Below, piece by piece: positions 52,722 through 60,711 of a stretch of 64,000 nt of DNA. The stretch is from Streptococcus australis (GTDB lineage: Bacteria; Bacillota; Bacilli; Lactobacillales; Streptococcaceae): the NCBI RefSeq assembly GCF_015553625.1, contig NZ_JADNGY010000005.1, positions 1-64,000 on the forward strand, in the 5' to 3' direction. The notes beneath the pieces are model-generated. The model did not search any database. It was not told where the DNA came from and worked only from the letters and a program-made list of their open reading frames with translations. Every line of letters starts with the position of its first letter. Positions within the stretch are counted from its first letter, which is position 1. A program made the translations under genes and the position numbers.

Positions 52722-53651
52722 ATGATCTTAACTGTCACCTTGAATCCTTCCATTGATATTTCTTATCCCTTGGAAGAATTAAAGTTGGATACTGTGAATC
52801 GTGTGTCGGAAGTTTCTAAGACGGCTGGTGGTAAAGGGTTAAATGTCACCCGTGTCCTAGCTGAGAGCGGTGAAACAGTTGGAGCAACAGGTTTTGTTGG
52901 GGGGACCAATGGTCAATTCATCAAGACCCATCTTCCACGAGATGTCCAATCCTTCTTCTATGATATCCTGGGAGATACGCGGAACTGTATCGCCATCTTG
53001 CATGAAGGAAATCAAACAGAAATCTTAGAAGCGGGTCCAGAAATTATCCGGACGGAAGCTTTAGGATTCCTTCATCATTTCAAACTCCTCATGCCGACAG
53101 CGGATGTGATTGCTATTTCAGGGAGTCTTCCTACAGGGCTACCAGTGGACTATTATGCGAGCCTAATTGAGATTGCAAAAGAAGCAGGACGCAAGGTTGT
53201 ACTTGATTCATCAGGCAAATCTTTAGAAGCGGTCCTTCACTCACCATTCAAACCAACGGTGATTAAACCCAATCGCGAAGAATTATCTCAACTATTAGGA
53301 CGAGATGTTTCGGCGGATTTTGAGGACTTAAAAGTAGTTTTGAAAGACCCACTGTTTGAAGGAATCGAATGGATTATCGTCTCCTTAGGTGGAGATGGTG
53401 CCTTTGCCAAACATGGAGACAGCTTCTATAAGGTCGATATTCCAAAAATAGAAGTGGTCAATCCAGTGGGATCTGGAGATTCAACCGTGGCTGGGATCTC
53501 TGCTGCCCTCAGTAGCGGAAAAGATGACGCGGCCCTCTTGACCCATGCTATGGTCTTAGGGATGCTAAATGCCCAAGAAAAGATAACAGGGCATGTCAAT
53601 ATGGCCCACTACGATGATTTGTATCAGAATATAATTGTAAAAGAGGTATAA
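52722..53651 (+). CDS. lacC: Tagatose-6-phosphate kinase
   Basis: A 309-residue PfkB-family kinase that makes tagatose 1,6-bisphosphate. Seen: [39 protein letters not shown] and the anion hole/catalytic motif [18 protein letters not shown] precedes ATG 52722. lacD starts 1 nt after its stop codon. Confidence 0.96.
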   Translation: MILTVTLNPSIDISYPLEELKLDTVNRVSEVSKTAGGKGLNVTRVLAESGETVGATGFVGGTNGQFIKTHLPRDVQSFFYDILGDTRNCIAILHEGNQTEILEAGPEIIRTEALGFLHHFKLLMPTADVIAISGSLPTGLPVDYYASLIEIAKEAGRKVVLDSSGKSLEAVLHSPFKPTVIKPNREELSQLLGRDVSADFEDLKVVLKDPLFEGIEWIIVSLGGDGAFAKHGDSFYKVDIPKIEVVNPVGSGDSTVAGISAALSSGKDDAALLTHAMVLGMLNAQEKITGHVNMAHYDDLYQNIIVKEV

Positions 53652-53652
53652 G

Positions 53653-54633
53653 ATGGTATTAACAGAACAAAAACGCAACTATTTAGAAAAATTGAGCACC
53701 AAAGAGGGTGTAATCTCAGCCTTGGCCTTTGACCAACGTGGTGCCTTGAAACGCCTCATGGCTCAATATCAAGACACAGAACCAACAGTAGCTCAAATGG
53801 AAGAATTGAAGGTCTTGGTGGCTGAAGAATTGACGCCATTCGCATCTTCTATGCTCTTGGACCCTGAGTATGGACTTCCAGCAACCAAGGTCTTGGATGC
53901 AGAAGCAGGTCTCTTGTTGGCTTATGAAAAAACCGGCTACGACACTTCTAGCACTAAACGTCTGCCAGACTGCCTTAACCTTTGGTCAGCTAAACGCATC
54001 AAAGAACAGGGCGCAGATGCAGTGAAATTCTTGCTCTACTATGATGTGGATAGTGCAGAAGAACTCAACCAAGAAAAACAAGCCTATATCGAACGCATCG
54101 GTTCAGAATGTGCTGCAGAAGAAATTCCATTCTTCCTTGAAATCTTGGCTTATGATGAAACTATTGCGGATGCAGGTTCTGTAGAATATGCGAAAGTAAA
54201 ACCTCGTAAGGTCATCGAAGCTATGAAAGTCTTCTCAGACCCACGCTTCAACATCGATGTCTTGAAGGTAGAAGTGCCAGTCAATGTCAAATACGTTGAA
54301 GGTTTTGGCGATGGAGAAATCGTTCATAGCCGTGAAGAAGCGGCAGCCTTCTTTAAAGAACAAGAAGAAGCAACCAACCTTCCATACATCTACTTGAGTG
54401 CCGGTGTTTCTGCAAAACTCTTCCAAGAAACCCTCGTCTTTGCCCATGAAGCAGGCGCGAACTTCAACGGGGTCCTTTGTGGTCGTGCAACTTGGGCTGG
54501 ATCTGTAGAAGCCTACATCAAGAATGGGGAAGAGGCGGCTCGTGAATGGTTGCGTACCGAAGGTCGTCGCAACATTGAAGAACTCAACCAAGTCTTGGAC
54601 CAAGTCGCAACTTCTTGGAAAGAGCGCATTTAA
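53653..54633 (+). CDS. lacD: Tagatose 1,6-bisphosphate aldolase
   Basis: A 326-residue class I aldolase splitting tagatose 1,6-bisphosphate into glyceraldehyde 3-phosphate and dihydroxyacetone phosphate. Seen: [39 protein letters not shown] (Schiff-base Lys region) and [15 protein letters not shown]. It completes the pathway encoded by lacABC. LacD homologs in S. pyogenes (LacD.1) also act as regulators; no evidence for that here. A terminator follows. Confidence 0.96.
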   Translation: MVLTEQKRNYLEKLSTKEGVISALAFDQRGALKRLMAQYQDTEPTVAQMEELKVLVAEELTPFASSMLLDPEYGLPATKVLDAEAGLLLAYEKTGYDTSSTKRLPDCLNLWSAKRIKEQGADAVKFLLYYDVDSAEELNQEKQAYIERIGSECAAEEIPFFLEILAYDETIADAGSVEYAKVKPRKVIEAMKVFSDPRFNIDVLKVEVPVNVKYVEGFGDGEIVHSREEAAAFFKEQEEATNLPYIYLSAGVSAKLFQETLVFAHEAGANFNGVLCGRATWAGSVEAYIKNGEEAAREWLRTEGRRNIEELNQVLDQVATSWKERI

Positions 54634-54654
54634 TTACTTTGTTCCTAACGTATA

Positions 54655-54692
54655 AAATAGTCTTTCTAGCCATCTAGAAGGGCTATTTTTTT
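54655..54692 (+). terminator. Terminator of the gat-lac operon
   Basis: AAATAGTCTTTCTAG pairs with CTAGAAGGGCTATTT with two mismatches and is followed by T-runs. Confidence 0.85.
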
Positions 54693-54882
54693 GTTTGGAG
54701 AAAGGAATCATCTTGGTCTTTCGTCAAAAATTGGTTCCCAATGTTCATAAATCTGATTAACATTTCTTTCACTATTCAAATAGCTTCTGATTTGTAAGAA
54801 TTTATGTGATTATTTCACATTGCAATCGAAAATAAGAGTGTTTTACAGTATAATAGATTTATAAGAATAAAGGAGTTGGCGT

Positions 54883-55521
54883 ATGGAAAGGATCGTATAT
54901 AGAGAAGCGAGGCTAGACGAGTACAAGACGATTGGAAAAGTCTGTTCTGATGCTTTTATGAATTATCCATTTTTAACCGTCATTAAAGAAGATTTAAAAA
55001 AGCCTGAATACTTTCCGGCCTTTATTGAACTATTGCATACCTTATTAGTCAAGCTGTACATCAAAGGGGAAACTTGCTTAGTTGCTGAACGAGATGGAGA
55101 AATTATAGCAGTAGGGCTCTTGCAACAAAAAGATTTCTCAATGGTCTCTTACCTACTAAATGGAATTATCAAATTGTTCCGTTACATTAGCCCTTGGAAA
55201 TTGATGAAATATCTGGACCTAGTGGAGCGTTCGGAGCAACATTTAAAAAAATCTGGAAACTTTGATTGGTATCTAATGATATTAGCTGTGAGCCCAACTG
55301 TTCAGGGTCAAGGGGTTGGTAGTCATTTTCTCCAAAACGGGATTGAACCTTACGTCAAGGCCAAAGGTTGTAAGCGTCTAGGCTTGATTACTAGTACGCA
55401 ACAAAATGTCTTCTTCTATGAAAAAAATGAATTCGTCCTATTAGATTCTATGGTGCTAGATTATGGGAAACAAAGCGTTGGGAATTGGGCTTTTTTAAAG
55501 ACCCTTGATGACGAATCTTAG
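54883..55521 (+). CDS. GNAT-family N-acetyltransferase
   Basis: A 212-residue GNAT enzyme. The acetyl-CoA-binding motif is LAVSPTVQGQGVGSHFLQNGI (V-x-P-x-x-Q-G-x-G-x-G), followed by LGLITSTQQNVFFYEKNEF. The acceptor is unknown. AAGGAG precedes ATG 54883 and a TATAAT lies 20-30 nt further upstream. Monocistronic by its own flanking signals. Confidence 0.88.
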   Translation: MERIVYREARLDEYKTIGKVCSDAFMNYPFLTVIKEDLKKPEYFPAFIELLHTLLVKLYIKGETCLVAERDGEIIAVGLLQQKDFSMVSYLLNGIIKLFRYISPWKLMKYLDLVERSEQHLKKSGNFDWYLMILAVSPTVQGQGVGSHFLQNGIEPYVKAKGCKRLGLITSTQQNVFFYEKNEFVLLDSMVLDYGKQSVGNWAFLKTLDDES

Positions 55522-55585
55522 ATAATTAAAAAAAGGAGCTCTTGGGAGCTCCTTTTAGCATGCAAACAGATGATTGTTACACCAT

Positions 55586-55870
55586 CTAGGTGTTTTTTTG
55601 TTCGGGATCTATCTTGGATTGTTGATGCTTGATATAGGTCAGTTTTTCCTCTCGGCTCTTCCGTTTAAAGAGTGCCTCGGCTGACATAGCAGCTCTTTTG
55701 TCGGGAAAAGACTCCTGGTAGATCAAGGTCACAGGAAGTCTAGGACGGGTATATTTGGCGCCTTTGCCAGCATTGTGAGTTTTGATACGGCGCTCGATAT
55801 CGGTGGTGTAGCCAGTATAGAGGGTCCCATCCGCACACTGGACTACATACATATAAGCTTTAGTTTCCAT
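55586..55870 (-). CDS. GIY-YIG nuclease-superfamily protein (UPF0213)
   Basis: A 94-residue protein with the GIY-YIG core in the form [16 protein letters not shown], followed by [28 protein letters not shown] and [16 protein letters not shown]. This short YhbQ/YazA type may be a nuclease of unclear role. I start at ATG 55870, which overlaps the end of trmN6 by 11 nt; a longer start would run deep into that gene. Confidence 0.9.
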   Translation of the reverse strand: METKAYMYVVQCADGTLYTGYTTDIERRIKTHNAGKGAKYTRPRLPVTLIYQESFPDKRAAMSAEALFKRKSREEKLTYIKHQQSKIDPEQKNT

Positions 55871-56606
55871 AATAAATCTCATGAATCTCCGGCGTATAGC
55901 TTCCATCTTCCTCATGAATAAACAGTGGAGGAAGAATTTTTAGACCATCCCGCGATCCATCTTTAATGGCCTCAATGAGAAGCATGTTGGCATCTTTATG
56001 AACCTTGGGATAGACAAATTGAATCCGTTTGGGAGCCAGATTGAAGCGTTTCATGGTTTCGATGATATCTAAGAAGCGATCCGGACGATGCACCATGACG
56101 AGTCGGCCATTGGACTTGAGAGTCCGTTGGGCCACTTGACAAATTTGGTCCAAATTGGTGGTGATCTCGTGACGGGCTAGCAAATAATGAGGGCTCTCAT
56201 TTAAATTGGAATGCTCGTCCACTTTAAAGTAGGGAGGATTACAGAGAATAAGGTCGATTTTACTACCAGGGAAATGGTGGGGCAAATTTTTTAAATCATC
56301 GGTAATCATGGACATACGGTCGGAGAGGTCATTCAATTGGATGGAACGCTCTGCCATGTCGGCGAGTCTTTCTTGTATCTCCACTCCAACGATGGTTGCT
56401 TTGGTGCGCGTGCTAGCGAAGAGTCCGACAGCGCCATTGCCGGCACAAAGATCAACAATCAGACCACGGTTGGGCAACTTAGGAAAACGTGACAAAAGGA
56501 CACTATCAATAGAATAGCTAAAAACTTCTCTGTTTTGAATGATTTTCACATCGCTTGAAAATAGTTGGTTGACGCGTTCGCCGTCTTTTAATTCGATATC
56601 GTTCAT
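55860..56606 (-). CDS. trmN6: tRNA1(Val) (adenine37-N6)-methyltransferase
   Basis: A 248-residue SAM-dependent methyltransferase. SAM motif I is [13 protein letters not shown] and the catalytic NPPY is in [11 protein letters not shown]. It methylates N6 of A37 in tRNA1-Val; other adenine N6 targets are possible for this group. I start at ATG 56606 because a TATAAT (extended TGC) lies only 6 nt upstream, so the mRNA would begin at the start codon. GIY-YIG follows with overlap. Confidence 0.85.
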   Translation of the reverse strand: MNDIELKDGERVNQLFSSDVKIIQNREVFSYSIDSVLLSRFPKLPNRGLIVDLCAGNGAVGLFASTRTKATIVGVEIQERLADMAERSIQLNDLSDRMSMITDDLKNLPHHFPGSKIDLILCNPPYFKVDEHSNLNESPHYLLARHEITTNLDQICQVAQRTLKSNGRLVMVHRPDRFLDIIETMKRFNLAPKRIQFVYPKVHKDANMLLIEAIKDGSRDGLKILPPLFIHEEDGSYTPEIHEIYYGN

Positions 56607-56612
56607 GGCTCT

Positions 56613-56621
56613 ATTATAGCA
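56613..56621 (-). promoter_or_regulatory. Extended -10 promoter immediately before trmN6
   Basis: On the minus strand, TGCTATAAT has its hexamer at 56613-56618, 6 nt from the ATG at 56606. The predicted transcription start falls at or next to the start codon, meaning a leaderless message. Confidence 0.6.
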
Positions 56622-56704
56622 TGAAAAGAGGGCGGGGAAAAGCATAGAAAGGGATAAGAAAAAATAAGGACAGAACTTTTGTTCCATCCTTATCCAAGAG
56701 TTGT

Positions 56705-59044
56705 TTAATCAAATTCATATTTTTGATAAATGGTCGCCAAGATGAAGATTCCCGTAAAGAGAGCCATCAAGGCAAGGTAGACTGGGAAGGTCACAGCTGT
56801 CAATGTTCCGATTTCAATCAGACCTTTCAAGTAAAAGGCAGAGAGATAGAAACCGCAGACAGAGAAGATGATTAAGAGACCTCGCCAGATATTGAGTGGC
56901 AAGCAAGCCCGAATAACGGACAAGAAGCCAATAGATCCTAACAAGTAGTAGGAAAGTGTAGACATATCCAGGCTAGACCAGCCATGATGAGCTCCCCATA
57001 AACGAACAAATAAGACGCTAAAGACAACCATCAAGGCATTTGGTAAGGCCAGATGCAAGGAGCGTTTGAGGAAGTGTTTTTCCACTGGCTTAATGTTTCG
57101 TTCAAAGGTCAAGACAAATGGTGGGAATCCTTCGACAAACTGATCAATCAGCGTAATCTGAATCGGAATAAATGGGAAAATCAACAAGTAGTTGATGTCA
57201 AAGAAAAGGGCACTTGCGATACAGATAATGGCCAGAATGAAGGAGTAGATCGTCTTAATAAAGAAGATAGGAGCAATTCGTCCAATGTTATTGACGACCC
57301 GACGACCTTCAAAGAGAATTTCTGGAACATCATTGAAGTCTGAGTTTAACAAGACGAGATTGGCAATTTGACGGGTTGCAGGATCGCCTTCGGCCATCAC
57401 GATGGAGCAGTCAGCTTCTCGTAAGGCTAGGATATCATTGACCCCGTCCCCTGTCATGGCAGTGGTTCGACCAGCAGCCTTGAGGGTTTGAATCAAGAGT
57501 TTCTTTTGATGAGGAGAAACCCGTCCAAAAATGGCTGTACTTTCAGCTAGGTCCACCAACTCATCGTCCTCAATCTTAGAACAGTCAATATAACTTTCGT
57601 AGCTTTCAAAACCAGCTTCCTTAGCAATGTAAGAAACAGTGACTGGATTATCACCAGAGATGATTTTGAGATCTACATCTTGAGAGCGAAGATAATCCAA
57701 GGTTTCGGCAGCTCCTTCGCGGATTGGATCGAGGATTTCAATGACGGCGATTGCTTCTACATCACTTGGCAAAGTCAAATCATGCATATCGATGGCTTCC
57801 ACACTGCGAGCTAAAATCAAGACCCGTGATCCATGGGCTTGGGCTTCCAATACCGCTGGAGGATTTTCTTTGAGGAGCATTTCTGGGGCCCCTAAATAAA
57901 CGGTCCCCAAGTTGGTCAGGGTCATGGCCCCCCATTTTCGATCACTTGAAAATGGAATGATTGACTCGGCTGTATAAGCGTGTTCTAACTCGCCATATGC
58001 TTTGCGGATAGCTTGGGCAGTTGGGTTGTTATCCTCAGAATTTTGCATATAGGCAGCGAGAATAACTTCGATAGTTTCTTCAGAAAAGTGTTCAGACAGG
58101 GAGTGAATGCCTTTGACGGTCATTTTTCCTTGGGTGATGGTTCCTGTCTTATCCAAACAAAGTGTATCGACACGAGCCAAGGTTTCCACAGAGTACATCT
58201 CTTGGACCAAGACCTTGCGCATCCCTAACTTGATCACGGCTGTCAAGAGCGAGGTCACTGTCAGAAGGGCAATCCCTTTTGGTAACATGCCCAGGAGAGC
58301 AGTGGAAGAAGTAATCACAGAATCTTTCACTGGAAGCAGTTTAATCAAAAAGGCTTCACAGAAGAGGGCAATTCCAAATGGGATAATAATCTTTCCAGTA
58401 AAACTAGAGATTTTTGCGAGATTGTAGAGGATGCGAGAATTGATGGGTTTGAGAGTTTTCGCCTCTACCATCAATTTATTAGCATAGTTGTTGGCCCCCA
58501 CACGTTTGACACGAGCGTAGACCTGGCCACTCGCTAAGAAGCTACCGGATAGAAGTTCATCTCCCTCTTCCTTGAGAACCAAGTCACTTTCTCCCGTCAG
58601 TATGGCTTCGTTGGCTTCAGCAACTCCCTTTTGAACGATGGCATCACTCGGAATTTGGTCTCCAGCAGATAGCTTAATCAGGTCGCCAAGGACGATTTCC
58701 TCTGGATCAATGGTTTCCTCTTCCCCGGCTCGGATGACAGTGACGAGCTCCTTACTCATCAAGTTCAATTTATCAATCATCCGTTTAGCGCGGAGCTCTG
58801 TAGCAATTCCGGATAAGGCGTTAAAGCAGATGACTGCAAAAAAGACAAGATTGTTCCAGGCTTGTACCGCAACCAAAGCGAGGGCGATCACAAAGTTCAA
58901 AGCATTAAACAAGGTGAAGACATTGCGCTTGATGATTTGCCAGGTACTGGTACTGGTATTCGCTTTAAATTCGTTGGTTTGGCCACGCTGTATTTTTTTG
59001 CGGACCTCTTCATGGGTTAATCCCTTTAATTCATTCATTTCCAT
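56705..59044 (-). CDS. Cation-translocating P-type ATPase
   Basis: A 779-residue P-type pump. TGES is at 150-153 (dephosphorylation), the phosphorylated Asp298 is in DKTGT, and the hinge is in MTGDGVNDILAL. The M4 region reads LPKGIALL in place of PEGLP, which places it outside the classical Ca2+/Na,K groups and nearer the CtpE-like pumps. About ten helices; no N-terminal heavy-metal domain. The start lacks a clear ribosome site (two ATGs at 59044 and 59038). The ion is not predictable. Confidence 0.9.
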   Translation of the reverse strand: MEMNELKGLTHEEVRKKIQRGQTNEFKANTSTSTWQIIKRNVFTLFNALNFVIALALVAVQAWNNLVFFAVICFNALSGIATELRAKRMIDKLNLMSKELVTVIRAGEEETIDPEEIVLGDLIKLSAGDQIPSDAIVQKGVAEANEAILTGESDLVLKEEGDELLSGSFLASGQVYARVKRVGANNYANKLMVEAKTLKPINSRILYNLAKISSFTGKIIIPFGIALFCEAFLIKLLPVKDSVITSSTALLGMLPKGIALLTVTSLLTAVIKLGMRKVLVQEMYSVETLARVDTLCLDKTGTITQGKMTVKGIHSLSEHFSEETIEVILAAYMQNSEDNNPTAQAIRKAYGELEHAYTAESIIPFSSDRKWGAMTLTNLGTVYLGAPEMLLKENPPAVLEAQAHGSRVLILARSVEAIDMHDLTLPSDVEAIAVIEILDPIREGAAETLDYLRSQDVDLKIISGDNPVTVSYIAKEAGFESYESYIDCSKIEDDELVDLAESTAIFGRVSPHQKKLLIQTLKAAGRTTAMTGDGVNDILALREADCSIVMAEGDPATRQIANLVLLNSDFNDVPEILFEGRRVVNNIGRIAPIFFIKTIYSFILAIICIASALFFDINYLLIFPFIPIQITLIDQFVEGFPPFVLTFERNIKPVEKHFLKRSLHLALPNALMVVFSVLFVRLWGAHHGWSSLDMSTLSYYLLGSIGFLSVIRACLPLNIWRGLLIIFSVCGFYLSAFYLKGLIEIGTLTAVTFPVYLALMALFTGIFILATIYQKYEFD

Positions 59045-59120
59045 AAAAACATCATATCATTTTTTTAAGAAAAAGACTAGATGCAGTCGGTTTGTTGAGT
59101 CATCAAGTTTTTGAAAAGAT

Positions 59121-59149
59121 TTGCGGGGAAGAGAAGGATACGGTATAAT
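59121..59149 (+). promoter_or_regulatory. SigA promoter of plsC
   Basis: TTGCGG (59121-59126), a 17-nt spacer and TATAAT (59144-59149), 32 nt before the plsC start. Confidence 0.65.
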
Positions 59150-59181
59150 GGATAAACAAGAGAATTATCAAAGGAGAAAGC

Positions 59182-59925
59182 ATGTTTTATACCTATTTAC
59201 GTGGCTTAGTGACCTTTATTTTATGGGTTCTGAATGGAAATGCTCATTACCATCATAAGGAACTGATTCCGAGTCAAGAGGAAAATTACATTCTCGTAGC
59301 TCCTCATCGAACTTGGTGGGATCCGGTCTACATGGCCTTTGCGACCAAACCCAAGCAATTTATCTTTATGGCTAAGAAGGAACTCTTTACCAATCGGATT
59401 TTTGGATGGTGGATTCGCATGTGCGGGGCTTTCCCAATTGACCGTGAAAATCCAGGTGCAGCAGCGATTAAATACCCAGTGAATATGCTCAAAAAAAGCA
59501 AGCGTTCCTTGATTATGTTTCCAAGTGGAAGTCGCCATTCTCAGGATGTTAAGGGTGGAGTTGCTGTGATTGCCAAGATGGCCAAGGTACGTATTATGCC
59601 TGTCACTTATACGGGTCCAATGACTTTGAAAGGACTAGCGACCTGTGAACGGGTTGACATGAACTTTGGGCACCCTATTGATATCTCTGATATTGCAAAA
59701 ATGAATGATGAGGGAGTGGAAGAAGTTGCAAGACGAATCCAGGCTGAGTTTGATCGCTTAGATGCGGAATCTCAGGCACTGCGCAATGACCGGAAACCTT
59801 TTATCCTCATCCGTTTATTGAAGTTTTTATTGTTGCCATTTGTCTTGGTTGTCGCTTTACTGACCCTCTTGTTTAGTTATATCGCCAGTTTTGTATGGGA
59901 TCCGGATAAGCATCGGAAAGACTAA
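59182..59925 (+). CDS. plsC: 1-acyl-sn-glycerol-3-phosphate acyltransferase
   Basis: A 247-residue membrane-associated acyltransferase making phosphatidic acid from lysophosphatidic acid. The catalytic HX4D is HRTWWD near residue 43-48; the acceptor motif reads FPSGSRHS where many family members have FPEGTRS; a C-terminal hydrophobic segment (FLLLPFVLVVALLTLLFSYI) anchors it. AAAGGAG precedes ATG 59182. A long perfect hairpin terminator follows. Confidence 0.92.
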   Translation: MFYTYLRGLVTFILWVLNGNAHYHHKELIPSQEENYILVAPHRTWWDPVYMAFATKPKQFIFMAKKELFTNRIFGWWIRMCGAFPIDRENPGAAAIKYPVNMLKKSKRSLIMFPSGSRHSQDVKGGVAVIAKMAKVRIMPVTYTGPMTLKGLATCERVDMNFGHPIDISDIAKMNDEGVEEVARRIQAEFDRLDAESQALRNDRKPFILIRLLKFLLLPFVLVVALLTLLFSYIASFVWDPDKHRKD

Positions 59926-59942
59926 TGAGTTTTCGTGAGAAC

Positions 59943-59984
59943 AAGAATGTCAAAAATCATGTGATTTTTGACATTCTTTTTTTA
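59943..59984 (+). terminator. Terminator after plsC
   Basis: AAGAATGTCAAAAATCA (59943-59959) pairs perfectly with TGATTTTTGACATTCTT (59962-59978) around a 2-nt loop, followed by a T-run. It isolates comEA from plsC. Confidence 0.9.
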
Positions 59985-59998
59985 TTTCTTCAATTTTT

Positions 59999-60006
59999 TA
60001 CGAATT
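59999..60006 (+). promoter_or_regulatory. Cin-box (SigX/ComX promoter) of comEA
   Basis: TACGAATT matches 7 of 8 positions of the cin-box TACGAATA, preceded by a T-rich run and placed 21 nt before the comEA start. comEA-comEC is a known member of the late-competence regulon driven by the alternative sigma factor SigX. Confidence 0.75.
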
Positions 60007-60027
60007 ATAAAAATAAAAGGGGTATTT

Positions 60028-60711
60028 ATGGAGACGTGGATTGAGAAGATCAAGGAATATAAACTGTTTTTAGGTTTGGCTGCCGTGGGGCTAGTGATGG
60101 GAGGAGTATTTCTCTTTTGGCCTAAGCAACCTCCACAAGCACCGGAAACTGTCATTTCCCAGTTAGAAATGGTGGATCAGGAGACTTCTCCTAAGGAAGA
60201 CACAAGCCTCCCTTCTAGCTCTCAACAGAGGAGTGAGGAAAAGACGGACTCCTCTCAAGAAAAAATCATGGTGGATGTGAAGGGTGCTGTTAGGCAGGCA
60301 GGGGTCTACGAACTTCCAGTGGGGAGCCGGGTTTATGATGCTGTCCAAAAAGCAGGAGGGATGACAGACGAAGCCAACAGCCAATCCGTCAACTTAGCGC
60401 AAAAATTGGAGGATGAGTCCATCGTCTATGTTGCTAAGAATGGAGAGGAGCTAGCGCCTGTTGCGTCCGCATCTGCATCTGCTGGGGCGACCGGTGGCGA
60501 GAAGCAGTCAAAAGATGGAAAGGTCAATCTCAATACGGCAACAGAAGCAGAACTACAAACGATTTCTGGTATAGGTCAAAAGCGAGCCCAAGATATCATT
60601 GCTTATCGTGAGGAAAAAGGAAAATTTCAGTCTGTTGATGAATTGAAAAATGTTTCTGGTATTGGCCAAAAGACGCTAGAAAAGTTAAAAGAGCATGTTA
60701 CAGTGGATTAG
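60028..60711 (+). CDS. comEA: Competence DNA-binding protein ComEA
   Basis: A 227-residue DNA receptor of natural transformation. An N-terminal anchor (LFLGLAAVGLVMGGVFLFW, about 13-31) is followed by a Ser/Glu-rich linker, a SLBB domain (VDVKGAVRQAGVYELPVGSRV) and a C-terminal double helix-hairpin-helix (VNLNTATEAELQTISGIGQKRA; NVSGIGQKTLEKL). ATG 60028 follows AAAGGGG. comEC begins within its last codons (17-nt overlap). Confidence 0.95.
   Translation: METWIEKIKEYKLFLGLAAVGLVMGGVFLFWPKQPPQAPETVISQLEMVDQETSPKEDTSLPSSSQQRSEEKTDSSQEKIMVDVKGAVRQAGVYELPVGSRVYDAVQKAGGMTDEANSQSVNLAQKLEDESIVYVAKNGEELAPVASASASAGATGGEKQSKDGKVNLNTATEAELQTISGIGQKRAQDIIAYREEKGKFQSVDELKNVSGIGQKTLEKLKEHVTVD

Noticed and set aside
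58638..59114. A 158-codon plus-strand frame
   Set aside because: Antisense to the 5' part of the P-type ATPase gene, whose motifs are unambiguous.
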